In this document: in pieces, positions 17,758 to 26,044 of the stretch
Layout of the letters: each line of letters starts with the position of its first letter
Numbering within the stretch: the stretch's first letter is position 1
NCBI GenBank assembly: GCA_964647905.1
Contig: CAZYJR010000009.1
Coordinates: 50,111 to 114,110 of the forward strand
Length of the DNA stretch: 64,000 bases
DNA from: CAZYJR01 sp964647905
GTDB lineage: Bacteria > Desulfobacterota > DSM-4660 > Desulfatiglandales > HGW-15
Reading direction: 5' to 3'
Made by a program: the position numbers and the translations under genes
The notes under the pieces: generated by a model
Seen by the model: only the letters and a program-made list of their open reading frames with translations
Told to the model about the DNA's origin: nothing
Database searches by the model: none

Positions 17758-18903
17758 TTACTCCACGGTCCTGAAGCGTGCATCCGAGACCATGATTACA
17801 AAGACCGGGCGGCGGGCGTCTCCATACTGGTCGACCTCAAAGCGCCCTTGGAGCCCATTGAATCCCTTACGCCCTAGTATCCCCTGTCTCAAGGCCCGGG
17901 GGTCCGGGTTTTTTGACAGGGCGTCAAAGAGCAGGCAGGCGGCCTCGTAACCAAAGAGAGCGGCGTAATCCGGGGCCCTGCTAAAGCGGGAAGTAAAGCG
18001 CCGCTTGAATTCCACATAGGCCTCCTCCTTGGAGTCCCAGTCGAAAAACCAGGTAAACACTACTCCCTCGGCCGCGCCGCCCGCGTTGTATATGAACTCC
18101 TCGGTCATGCCCCAGGCGCTGGAGAAAATGGGAAGGTCAGGGGCTTTCTTGTTTACCTGCTGGCAGATCATGGCGGTGTCCATGGCCGAGGCGGCGATCA
18201 GGACACCCTGGCACGGAGATGCGGTCACACGCTCGGCGACCTTGTCAAACCTAGGCTCAGTGCCGGCTGCATAGCCCTGGGTCAGGATCATCCGGCCTCC
18301 CAGCTCCTCGAACCGGGACCTGAAGGCCTCGACATAGGCCTCCGTGTAGGCGAGGTTGTTGAAGTCGTATACCGCGCTCATGCGCCTCATACGGGCTTCC
18401 CTGAAGGCGTGCTCCGCCAGTCTCCGTCCGGTCTGGCCGACGTCCCCGCAGACGCGCAAGAACCAATCATCCTTTCCGGCCAGCCTGGAGCTGCTCGCAG
18501 TGGGACTTATCATGAGAACCTTTTCCCGATTGATGAGCGGGAGGGCGGCCATGGATATGGTGCTGGTCATGGGACCGATAACCGCCGCCACCCCCTCCCG
18601 GATGAGCTCCTTGACCCCCTTTACCGCCGTCTCGGGATCGTGCCGGTCATCCTTTGTGATCAGCTCCACCCTGCGGCCGTTAATCCCTTGGCCCTGATTG
18701 ACCTCTTCCACCGCCAAAATCACGCCGTTCCTGCCCGCGGTCCCGAGATCGGAATAACGGCCGGTAAGCTCGCCCACGAAGCCTATTTTCACGGGCGGCT
18801 CTTCGACTTTGCATGCCAGGATCGCAAAGAGGAGCAGGAAAACGGCCGGCCGCCAAGGCCGGGAGAGGAGGCGGGCAAAAAGACTGGTCGGGCGGTGCTC
18901 CAT
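17758..18903 (-). CDS. Leu/Ile/Val-type binding lipoprotein
   Basis: A 381-residue periplasmic binding protein of type I fold. The N-terminus carries a lipobox (FAILAC, Cys near 30), so it is probably membrane anchored. The body begins VKIGFVGELTGRYSDLGTAGRNG and shows the family's two-lobe pattern (VAAVIGPMTSTIS, MSAVYDFNN). No permease or ATPase genes accompany it; instead a hybrid kinase follows directly, so a sensory role is more likely than transport. Start is ATG 18903. Confidence 0.85.
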   Translation of the reverse strand: MEHRPTSLFARLLSRPWRPAVFLLLFAILACKVEEPPVKIGFVGELTGRYSDLGTAGRNGVILAVEEVNQGQGINGRRVELITKDDRHDPETAVKGVKELIREGVAAVIGPMTSTISMAALPLINREKVLMISPTASSSRLAGKDDWFLRVCGDVGQTGRRLAEHAFREARMRRMSAVYDFNNLAYTEAYVEAFRSRFEELGGRMILTQGYAAGTEPRFDKVAERVTASPCQGVLIAASAMDTAMICQQVNKKAPDLPIFSSAWGMTEEFIYNAGGAAEGVVFTWFFDWDSKEEAYVEFKRRFTSRFSRAPDYAALFGYEAACLLFDALSKNPDPRALRQGILGRKGFNGLQGRFEVDQYGDARRPVFVIMVSDARFRTVE

Positions 18904-19114
18904 CCCTTACCCCCGTATATTGGATATCACCCCCTACAGTTTGCAAAAAACATTCCCCGGGGTCGGGTCACGCAAACCCAATGAACAAACACAATAAGCT
19001 CCGTGCATCCGGGGAAATGCATGAACACGCATGCCTGGCTTCAGCTCCCGGATCTCAAGATCAACACCTCGCTCAGCACTCAGCCTCCGGCCCACAGACC
19101 TTCACGGTACCATC

Positions 19115-19148
19115 CCTGCTATTGTGGTAGGACTACAACAATAGCAGG
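19115..19148. repeat. 34-bp near-perfect palindrome upstream of the receiver gene
   Basis: Arms CCTGCTATTGT (19115-19125) and ACAATAGCAGG (19138-19148) are perfect, and inner GTAG/CTAC pair around a central GA, leaving one mismatched position on each side. There is no T-run after it. It lies about 65 bases upstream of a sigma-70 -35 box, so it may be an operator or an upstream activator site; a stem-loop end of an upstream transcript is also possible. Confidence 0.6.
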
Positions 19149-19212
19149 CCCACTACCAGCTGTTAGACCAATAACCCCTGTTCATTCCGCAGACCCTTTT
19201 CGTACAATCCAG

Positions 19213-19241
19213 TTGACTAGGGTTTGCCTCCACGTTAGTAT
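19213..19241 (+). promoter_or_regulatory. Sigma-70-like promoter for the receiver gene
   Basis: TTGACT (19213-19218), a 17-base spacer and TAGTAT (19236-19241) precede the ATG at 19275 by 33 bases, with a GGGGGGAGGGG ribosome binding site between. Confidence 0.55.
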
Positions 19242-19274
19242 CTTGAGAATATCTCTTTCGGGGGGAGGGGTAGC

Positions 19275-19802
19275 ATGTCGAATCTGGACATATTGGAAGG
19301 GAACCGCGTTCTCATAGTGGACGACGAGCCGGACATACTGGAGACGCTGGAAGAGCTGCTCGATATGTGTCTCATAGACACTGCTCCGGATTTTGAGACC
19401 GGTAGGAAATTCTTGGGGAAGAATGACTATGATGTTGCGATCCTGGATATTATGGGAGTTCAGGGTTATGACCTGCTCAGGATCGCGACCCAAAAAGGTG
19501 TGCCGTGCCTCATGCTTACGGCACACGCTCTCAGCCCTGATAACCTTGTAAAATCACTGAAGGAAGGGGCTCACTCCTATGTCCCCAAGGACAAGATCAC
19601 GGATATAGGAACCTATGTAAGCGAGATCCTGGAGGTGTCCAAACGTGGGCGGCAGGAACGGGATGTGAGGTGGTACCGCCGGCTCAAGCCGTTTTTCGAC
19701 AAGAAATTCGGCAAGGGCTGGAGAGAGAAGGACCCGGAGTTTTGGAAAGACTTTGATCGAAAATACGTGGCCAGCAGGGAGGAGCTCCAGGACATCTTGT
19801 AG
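19275..19802 (+). CDS. Single-receiver response regulator with conserved helical tail
   Basis: A 175-residue protein. Residues 10-125 form a receiver domain (VLIVDDEPD acidic pocket, DVAILDIMGVQGYDLL with phospho-Asp near 56, MLTAHA Thr/Ser region, PKDKI Lys). The remaining 50 residues, WYRRLKPFFDKKFGKGWREK and onward, have no DNA-binding motif. The protein is clearly paralogous to the one at 22975-23523, including the unusual IMGV-G motif and the tail. It converges with a small kinase gene, two bases apart, probably its partner. Confidence 0.85.
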   Translation: MSNLDILEGNRVLIVDDEPDILETLEELLDMCLIDTAPDFETGRKFLGKNDYDVAILDIMGVQGYDLLRIATQKGVPCLMLTAHALSPDNLVKSLKEGAHSYVPKDKITDIGTYVSEILEVSKRGRQERDVRWYRRLKPFFDKKFGKGWREKDPEFWKDFDRKYVASREELQDIL

Positions 19803-19803
19803 C

Positions 19804-20559
19804 CTAAGAGTCCTCCGCCAGAGGGACCTCGACTATAAAGGTCGCTCCCTTGCCGCTGTCGCTCTCCAGTGAGAGCTTCCCCTTCATGTCTTCCACCAGG
19901 ACCGAGACGCCTGCAAGACCCAGCCCGTGCCCCCGAACACAGTGATCCTCTCCCATATCCATCTGGAAATAACACTCGAAGATCTGCTTGTGGTAGCTCT
20001 CGGGGATCCCCTGGCCGTCGTCGCTCACTGCAATGGAGAGCGCATCCCCTCCCCGCCCCAGTCTGACCTCGACCTTCTCCCTTCGGTACTTGAGTGCATT
20101 GTTCAAGAGATTGCGTAGGATTTGCCTCAGCTTGGTCTCGTCCAGGCAAACCTCCTCCCCCCAAACCGATTCATCGATGCAGAGGCTGATTCCTTTGCCG
20201 GCCAGGGTTTCCTTCAGATCCTGAAGGCCCCTGCACTCCCGCACGCAGTCGGCCATCTGCTGGTCGGTCAAGTCGAACATCTCCACCAGTGTGTCCTCGA
20301 TGAACTCGGAGATCCTGAAGCGATCCTTGGATATCATTCCCTGATTGGCCCGGCCGATCTCCATTGCGTCATTCACCAAGGCCTTGGTGACCTTGGTATT
20401 GCGAAGGATCCTGGTCAAGACCTTTTTCTGCTTGTCGGTGAGGGGCCCGTACTTGTCCTCCCGCTGGATCAAGGACAGGGCACCGGCCTCGATAACGGCA
20501 AGCGGCACCTTAAGGTCGTGAATGAAAAGATCAAACCTGATTCTTTGCCTTCCCATCAT
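19804..20559 (-). CDS. Small soluble histidine kinase
   Basis: A 251-residue kinase without membrane or sensor domain. HisKA is at the very N-terminus with FIHDLKVPL (His near 14) in place of the more common HELRTPL. The HATPase domain (about 135-248) has NLLNNALKY, SDDGQGIP and GHGLGLAGV. A cysteine pair in DCVRECRG lies between the two domains. It is convergent with, and nearly abuts, the receiver gene at 19275. Lacking a sensor, it may read a partner protein or cytoplasmic redox state; that is inference. Confidence 0.85.
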   Translation of the reverse strand: MMGRQRIRFDLFIHDLKVPLAVIEAGALSLIQREDKYGPLTDKQKKVLTRILRNTKVTKALVNDAMEIGRANQGMISKDRFRISEFIEDTLVEMFDLTDQQMADCVRECRGLQDLKETLAGKGISLCIDESVWGEEVCLDETKLRQILRNLLNNALKYRREKVEVRLGRGGDALSIAVSDDGQGIPESYHKQIFECYFQMDMGEDHCVRGHGLGLAGVSVLVEDMKGKLSLESDSGKGATFIVEVPLAEDS

Positions 20560-20615
20560 CTGTGCCCCCCGGGCCCCTGTGGTTCAAGCGCCTCGCCGGC
20601 GCCGGCCGGGACCCA

Positions 20616-21464
20616 TCAGAACAGGACTCCCACATATCCTACGAAACTGGTGTCAGGTCGTATATCGTAGCTGGTGGCATAAGCAAGCTCAACACCCCGC
20701 TCTGCCCCAAGCCTGCGCGCAGCGGCTATGGCGGTTGCGGCCGCGCCCGTACAGCACGCGTTCTGGTTCTCCAGCCCCTCGGCTATCACTCCCTCAGGAT
20801 CCATCGCCAGCATCCGATCAATGACCCTGCGGTCGTTCTTCTCCTTGACCCAGGCGACCGCCTCCTCGCCCACCCCCTTGGGCGCGAAGGCGAAATTATA
20901 CCCGTAGTGAGTCAGATCAGTGGATCCCAGCACCACGATCTCCTTTCCCAGCTCTATTGCAAGATCAACTATCCGCTCCCCTATTCGGAGGGACTCCACC
21001 GCCGGAGGGACTCCCACGGGCACCAGCTTCGCTCCCGGGAAGAAATGGCGGACAAAAGGGAGCTGGAGCTCGATGGTGTTGTCCTGGTCGTGACGAGAGG
21101 CCGTCTCCACGTTAAAGCTGAACTCGGAAGCCAGCCTCCCGGCCAGATCACCGTCTATCTCCAAATCGCCTAAGGGAGTGGACCAAGCACCCTCGGTCAT
21201 GATGTAGCCGCCGCTCTTGGGGTGCAGGTGCCGGCCGAAGACGACCACGGTATCCGATCTTCTGGCAGACCCCAGGCATTGAATTACATTGCCGGCGATC
21301 CAGCCCGAGAAGACCCATCCGGCGTGCGGGACTATGCCTCCCACCGGCTCCATCCCTTCCGGGCACGGCCGGGCCGAGTCCTTGTATGAATCAATCAGCC
21401 GGCGGCACTCGGCGGCGTTTCCCGGATACCAAGCCCCGGCGAAATCAGGCTTTCGCACTGTCAT
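20616..21464 (-). CDS. amrB: MEMO1-family protein (AmmeMemoRadiSam system protein B)
   Basis: A 282-residue protein starting at ATG 21464 behind AAGGAGG. Family features are FAGAWYPG at the N-terminus, PHAGWVFSG (near 51), VVFGRHLHP in the place of the usual GPNH motif, STDLTHYG (near 175) and the CCTGAAATAIAAARRLGA stretch near the C-terminus. MEMO proteins have an extradiol-dioxygenase-like fold and bind metal. In bacteria they occur with an AMMECR1 protein and a radical-SAM enzyme; neither is adjacent here, so the system is split or incomplete. Confidence 0.88.
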   Translation of the reverse strand: MTVRKPDFAGAWYPGNAAECRRLIDSYKDSARPCPEGMEPVGGIVPHAGWVFSGWIAGNVIQCLGSARRSDTVVVFGRHLHPKSGGYIMTEGAWSTPLGDLEIDGDLAGRLASEFSFNVETASRHDQDNTIELQLPFVRHFFPGAKLVPVGVPPAVESLRIGERIVDLAIELGKEIVVLGSTDLTHYGYNFAFAPKGVGEEAVAWVKEKNDRRVIDRMLAMDPEGVIAEGLENQNACCTGAAATAIAAARRLGAERGVELAYATSYDIRPDTSFVGYVGVLF

Positions 21465-21547
21465 CAGGCTCCTCCTTTCCGGAAAGAAACCGCCCGGGCG
21501 AACCGTCCCCGTGCGAGGGAGAAAATCTCCTGTGTACAACAAGGCGG

Positions 21548-21567
21548 GAACCGCCCGGGGGCGGTTC
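21548..21567. repeat. GC hairpin between divergent genes
   Basis: GAACCGCC and GGCGGTTC form an 8-bp perfect stem around CGGG. The following bases are pyrimidine-rich but not a T-run. It sits in the 5' region of the M50 gene transcript, so it could be a leader structure. Confidence 0.35.
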
Positions 21568-21744
21568 TCTCCTCTCACATTCTTTCATTGGATTATGAAG
21601 GAATTTTGGCTCTCCTGCAAGTTCATTGTTCCTTGCGGTGGCGGACCCCGGCCTGCTAGAGTAGCCTCTCTTTTGAGCTCGCCCCTGATGGGGCTTCAGG
21701 CGATGTCCTCCAATCACCCCGGCCGAAGGGAGGAGAAGCGCGGG

Positions 21745-22374
21745 ATGGACTTCAGCGAATGGATAGTAAGGATACCGGTTCTGCTCTTCGCGGTGACCAT
21801 ACACGAGTATTCGCACGGCAAGGCGGCCCTCTCCCTCGGAGATCCCACTGCGCGAAACGCGGGCAGGCTGACCCTCAACCCCGTGCCGCACATCGATCCC
21901 CTGGGCGCCCTTTGTCTGTTTCTGTTCAACTTCGGCTGGGCAAGACCGGTCCCGGTGAACATCAGATACTTCCGGAACATCCGGAGGGACACCATTCTGA
22001 TGGCCCTAAGCGGGCCCGTCGCCAACTTTGCCGCCGCCTTCGTCACCGGCCTTTTCGTCCGCTACCTGCTGCTGCCCTGGGAGATCTACCTACAGGTCCT
22101 GGCATACATGCTCCTGATGAACATCGGACTCGGGCTCTTCAACCTCCTTCCCATCCCCCCGCTGGACGGCTCGCACGTCATGGAAAACCTCCTTCCGCCG
22201 GCCGCCTCGAGCAAATACCGCGAGTTCGGCAGGTTCGCCCCGCTGGTCCTGGTGGGCGTCCTGTTGCTGGATAACTTCGGTGAGTTCAACATATTGGGCC
22301 GCTTTCTAGGATACCCGCTCTTCTACATCGCTTACATGTTCGGAGGTGAGAATCTGTTTCGCATTCTGGGCTAG
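21745..22374 (+). CDS. Site-2-type (M50) membrane metalloprotease
   Basis: A 209-residue protein with about five membrane segments. The zinc motif HEYSH is near residue 19, and the second metal motif appears as NLLPIPPLDGSH (Asp near 145). This is the short bacterial M50 family often annotated as site-2 protease family protein. It should cleave membrane substrates within the bilayer; the target is unknown. Start ATG 21745 has GGGAGGAG nine bases upstream. The longer upstream reading frame lacks similarity. Confidence 0.88.
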   Translation: MDFSEWIVRIPVLLFAVTIHEYSHGKAALSLGDPTARNAGRLTLNPVPHIDPLGALCLFLFNFGWARPVPVNIRYFRNIRRDTILMALSGPVANFAAAFVTGLFVRYLLLPWEIYLQVLAYMLLMNIGLGLFNLLPIPPLDGSHVMENLLPPAASSKYREFGRFAPLVLVGVLLLDNFGEFNILGRFLGYPLFYIAYMFGGENLFRILG

Positions 22375-22460
22375 TTTCCGTCCAGAAACCCGCTGGTGCC
22401 GAGAACTCATTTATGGATGGGCACGGGCTAGGACTCCGCCAGGGAGAAAGGATCCCCGGG

Positions 22461-22955
22461 ATGAAAATCGTCTTTGTCACCACGGGCGGCACCATAGACA
22501 AGATCTACTTCGACCGTAAAGACCGTTACGAGGTGGGAGACCCGCAGGTAAGCGAGGTGCTGAGGGAGGCCAACGTATCCCTGGAATGGGAGGTGATCCA
22601 GCTCCTCAGAAAAGACAGCCTCGATCTCACCGGTGAGGACCGCCGCCTGATACTGGAAACCATCCGATCGCACCCCCACGACCGGTTCGTGGTGACTCAC
22701 GGGACGGACACCATGATCGAGACCGGGCTGGCCCTGAGGGAGGCCGGCGACAAGACCATAGTCTTGACCGGCGCCATGCAGCCGGCGCGGTTCAGGATGA
22801 CCGATGCGGTGTTCAATATCGCCAGTGCCGTGACTGCGGTCCAGATCCTGGGCCGGGGCGTCTATATCGCCATGAACGGCCTGATCTTCGTCCCTGAGCG
22901 GGCCAGGAAGAATGTAGAGGCCAATCGCTTCGAGGAGATCCCGGGAGGGGAATGA
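22461..22955 (+). CDS. Single-domain L-asparaginase-like protein
   Basis: A 164-residue protein equivalent to the N-terminal domain of type I asparaginases. It shows TTGGTIDK (catalytic Thr near 8-10) and VVTHGTDTMIETG (second Thr/Asp pair near 80), then LTGAMQPARF. The C-terminal asparaginase domain that completes the active site is absent and the frame ends normally, so this is a natural short form. Substrate and activity are unproven. Start ATG 22461 is 17 codons into a longer frame. Confidence 0.82.
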   Translation: MKIVFVTTGGTIDKIYFDRKDRYEVGDPQVSEVLREANVSLEWEVIQLLRKDSLDLTGEDRRLILETIRSHPHDRFVVTHGTDTMIETGLALREAGDKTIVLTGAMQPARFRMTDAVFNIASAVTAVQILGRGVYIAMNGLIFVPERARKNVEANRFEEIPGGE

Positions 22956-22974
22956 ACAGGGTCTTTGCCGGGAT

Positions 22975-23523
22975 CTAGGACTCGGCCCTCGGGGCATGGC
23001 CTTTGCCCTTGAGGATCACGGGCTCGGGTCCGTAACGGCCCTGGGCCACTTGGTCCCAGAAGGCCTTTTCGTCCTTTTGCCACCTGGGGCCGAATGCGGA
23101 GTCGAAAAAGCCGCCGAGGCGCTGGAAGACCTTCCTCCACACCGCTCCCCGGCTCAACATCAGGACGTCCTCCAGAAAGGGTACCAGCTCGGCCATGCGG
23201 TCCTTGGGTATGTACGCCCGGGCCCCGAGCTCCACGGATTTCCTGAGCGCCTCCACAGAGACCGCGTGGGCGGTCAGCATGACCGCGGGGACCCCCAGAT
23301 GCACGGCCGCGTTCAACAGGTCGAAACCCCTGACGCCCATTATGTCCAGGATAAGCAGGTCGTAAGACCATGACCTCAGGAGCTCGTATGCGCTCTCGTA
23401 GTCGGTGGCGCGGTCCAGGGTCAGGCCTTCGAAGTCCTCCAACATCTCCTCGAGGGTATCCAGTACGTCGGGCTCGTCGTCCACAGCCAGTATCCGCTTT
23501 CCGTCCAGGATGCTCTCAGCCAT
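22975..23523 (-). CDS. Single-receiver response regulator, paralogue of 19275 gene
   Basis: A 182-residue protein starting at ATG 23523. The receiver (about 10-125) has ILAVDDEPD, LLILDIMGVRGFDLL (phospho-Asp near 58), MLTAHA and PKDRM. The tail, WRKVFQRLGGFFDSAFGPRW and on, matches the 19275 protein in pattern (aromatic-x2-FFD...FG..W....FW). No DNA-binding domain. It lies 26 bases after the acyl-CoA ligase gene on the same strand, so it is the last gene of the Liv operon. Confidence 0.82.
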   Translation of the reverse strand: MAESILDGKRILAVDDEPDVLDTLEEMLEDFEGLTLDRATDYESAYELLRSWSYDLLILDIMGVRGFDLLNAAVHLGVPAVMLTAHAVSVEALRKSVELGARAYIPKDRMAELVPFLEDVLMLSRGAVWRKVFQRLGGFFDSAFGPRWQKDEKAFWDQVAQGRYGPEPVILKGKGHAPRAES

Positions 23524-23549
23524 CCTCGCCTCCTCCAACCTCTGATCGA

Positions 23550-25217
23550 TCAAGAGCGCGCCTTTTCCCCGGACATGCGTCTCCTCTCCTCGTCGCGGAT
23601 CTCGCGGCGCAGGAGTTTTCCCACCTTGGACTTCGGCAGCATATCCCGGAACTCGATATACCCCGGAACCTTGTAGGGTGCAAGCCTCTCCCTGCACCAC
23701 TTCAGGAGCTCCGCCCCGCCGACTCCCCTGGCATCCTCCTTGAGAACGACGATGGCCTTGATCCGCTCCCCTACCTTGCGGTCCGGTATGCCCACCACGC
23801 AAGCCCCGATGACCGTGGGGTGGTCCTGCAGCACCGCCTCCACCTCGGAGGCCGAGACCCTATAAGCCTTGTGCTTGATTATGTCGGCTGAGCGCTCAAC
23901 GTACACCAACTGGCCGTCCTCCTGCCACCGCACGAAGTCGCCCATTCGGTACCATATCTTACCCTGGATCTCCACGTAGGAGCGCGCCGTTTCCTCGGGC
24001 TTGTTCAGGTACTCCTTGACCGTGTACGGCGAGGTCACCACCAGCTCGCCGCTCTCGCCCGGGGGCACGGGCTCCAACGTCTCCGGGTCCACCACCAGGC
24101 ATTCCCGGCTGGGAAGGGGAAGACCTATGTTGGTGGGATGAGGCTCCCTGTCCAGGCGGCTGTAAGTTACGTGGCCCGCCTCTGTGGAGCCGTAGACCTG
24201 ATAGATTGGTATCCCGAAGCGCTCCTTCCAGCGGTTGAAGACCTCCACCGGGAGCACGTCGCCGCCGCAGTAGCAGTAGGTAAGGGATCCCAGGTCGTAG
24301 CGCTCCAGGCGGTCGTTCTCCAGGATCATGCGGTAGAGCGCGGGCACGCCCAACATCCACCTCGCCCGGTACCGCCGGATGGTCTCCAGGATGGCGTCCA
24401 CCTGGGGAACGGGCATGAGGAGGGTGCAGTTGCCCTTGTTCAACCCGAGGGCCATGCACAAACCAAGGGCCATTATGTGGAAGAGCGGGTTGACCGCCAT
24501 GTAGACGTCGCCGCCCTCCTTCAGCCTGTCGCCCGCCACCTCGTCGGTTACGTCGTTTACATAGGAGGTCATACCGATGTGGTTTCCCGGCACCCCCTTG
24601 GGGAACCCGGTGGTCCCGCCGGTGTAGAGGATGTATGCCAGGTCCTTGTAAGGATCGAGCTCCGGGTATCCGTCGGCCTGCGCATGCTTGATCAGGGACT
24701 TGAAGCGATAAACCTTCTCCTGGTCCCCCACCACCTTGCCTCGGGGCACGCGGTCGAAAAGGAGGCCCAGGAGGCGTTTCCACCCGGGGATCAGGTCCAC
24801 AAGGTTGGTCACCACGGCCCTCTTGAGCCCCGTCCCTTCAAAGACCTCCTGTACGTAACAGAAATTGGTGTCCTGGCAGATAATGGTCTCCACGCCGGCG
24901 TCGCGGATCATGTAATCGATCTCAAAGGAGGTGTAGATGGGAGAGACCGGGACGATCACCGCCCCCAGCCGCTGGACGGCCAGGAAGGATATCAACCACT
25001 GCACGCAGTTGGCCGTGTAAATCATCACCCGGTCGCCCTTGCCCACCCCGAGCTCCCTGAGGCCGCCTGCGAATCTCTCGGTCAGCTCCCTCAGCCTCGA
25101 ATAGGTGAAGGCGGTGCCCAGATAGACCACCGCGGGTCGCTCCGGGTACTTCTCGCTCATACGGTCGAATCGGGTGAAGGTCAGTTCCTTTTCAAGCTCT
25201 TCCCTACTGGTTTTCAT
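23550..25217 (-). CDS. AMP-forming acyl-CoA ligase (fatty/aryl acid type)
   Basis: A 555-residue member of the AMP-binding superfamily with YTGGTTGFPKG (P-loop, near residue 190), YGSTEAGH (near 345), YRMGDFVRW (near 425) and the C-terminal catalytic Lys region SKVGKLLRREIRD (near 535). It activates a carboxylic acid as acyl-AMP and then acyl-CoA. It follows the LivF gene by 56 bases, so it probably activates the substrate imported by that ABC system. Chain length or aromatic preference cannot be read by eye. Confidence 0.9.
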   Translation of the reverse strand: MKTSREELEKELTFTRFDRMSEKYPERPAVVYLGTAFTYSRLRELTERFAGGLRELGVGKGDRVMIYTANCVQWLISFLAVQRLGAVIVPVSPIYTSFEIDYMIRDAGVETIICQDTNFCYVQEVFEGTGLKRAVVTNLVDLIPGWKRLLGLLFDRVPRGKVVGDQEKVYRFKSLIKHAQADGYPELDPYKDLAYILYTGGTTGFPKGVPGNHIGMTSYVNDVTDEVAGDRLKEGGDVYMAVNPLFHIMALGLCMALGLNKGNCTLLMPVPQVDAILETIRRYRARWMLGVPALYRMILENDRLERYDLGSLTYCYCGGDVLPVEVFNRWKERFGIPIYQVYGSTEAGHVTYSRLDREPHPTNIGLPLPSRECLVVDPETLEPVPPGESGELVVTSPYTVKEYLNKPEETARSYVEIQGKIWYRMGDFVRWQEDGQLVYVERSADIIKHKAYRVSASEVEAVLQDHPTVIGACVVGIPDRKVGERIKAIVVLKEDARGVGGAELLKWCRERLAPYKVPGYIEFRDMLPKSKVGKLLRREIRDEERRRMSGEKARS

Positions 25218-25273
25218 TCCTGGTCCAGCTCCTGTTACAGCCTGAAGTCATCTCCCCCAAGACGCGCTGGGAA

Positions 25274-26044
25274 TCACTCCTCCCCCTCGGCAGCCTCCTC
25301 GATACCGAAATAGGCGGAGCGCACATCAGGGTTGTCCAACACCTCCTCGCGGGGCCCCTCGAGCACGGCGGCCCCGTTTTCCAGTATGAAGGCGTAATCC
25401 ACTATCGGGATCACGGGTCGGGCGTACTGCTCAGTAACGATGACCGAGACCCCCCTCTCCTTCCTGATGTCCCGCGTGGATCTCACCAGGATCGCCTGGA
25501 TCAGAGGGCTAAGGCCCATCAAGGGCTCATCCAGGAGGAGCAGGCGGGGCTGGGCCATCAAGGCGCGCCCTATGGCCAGCATCTGCTGCTCACCTCCGCT
25601 CAGGAACCCTCCCACCCGCTTCTTGAGCTTCTCAAGGGCCGGAAATAAACGAAAGACGAAGTCCAAGGTCTCCCGCGCCTCGGCTGGCGAGGCCAGATAT
25701 CCGCCGATCTTGAGGTTCTCCAGCACGGTGCTCTCGTTGAAAATGCGCCGTCTCTCCGGGCAGAGCACTATCCCCATCCTGGCCCGGCGGCTGGGCTTTA
25801 GGTGGGTTATGTCATTGCCGAGGTACTCCACCCGGCCGATCACGGTGATCCTCTCGCCGCCGGCCATTTCCTCCTTGCGCCGGATGTCCTCCATGATTCC
25901 CGAGATGGTGTACATCAGGGTGGACTTGCCCGCGCTGTTCGCCCCGAACACCCCTACGATCTCGTTCTCCTCGCAGCGGATACTCACGTTGTTCAGAGCC
26001 AGCATGTTCTCGTAGAAGACCATCAAGTCCGAGGCCTCAAGCAT
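25274..26044 (-). CDS. livF: Branched-chain-type ABC transporter ATPase, LivF-like
   Basis: A 256-residue ATPase with Walker A GANSAGKST, signature LSGGEQQML and Walker B LLLLDEPLMGLSP, and the LivF-specific Q-loop and C-terminal EEAAEGEE tail. It energises a Liv-type importer together with the LivG-like ATPase; the two genes overlap by eight bases. An extra loop (about residues 46-65, RRKEEMAGGERITVIG) is longer than in typical LivF. Confidence 0.92.
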   Translation of the reverse strand: MLEASDLMVFYENMLALNNVSIRCEENEIVGVFGANSAGKSTLMYTISGIMEDIRRKEEMAGGERITVIGRVEYLGNDITHLKPSRRARMGIVLCPERRRIFNESTVLENLKIGGYLASPAEARETLDFVFRLFPALEKLKKRVGGFLSGGEQQMLAIGRALMAQPRLLLLDEPLMGLSPLIQAILVRSTRDIRKERGVSVIVTEQYARPVIPIVDYAFILENGAAVLEGPREEVLDNPDVRSAYFGIEEAAEGEE

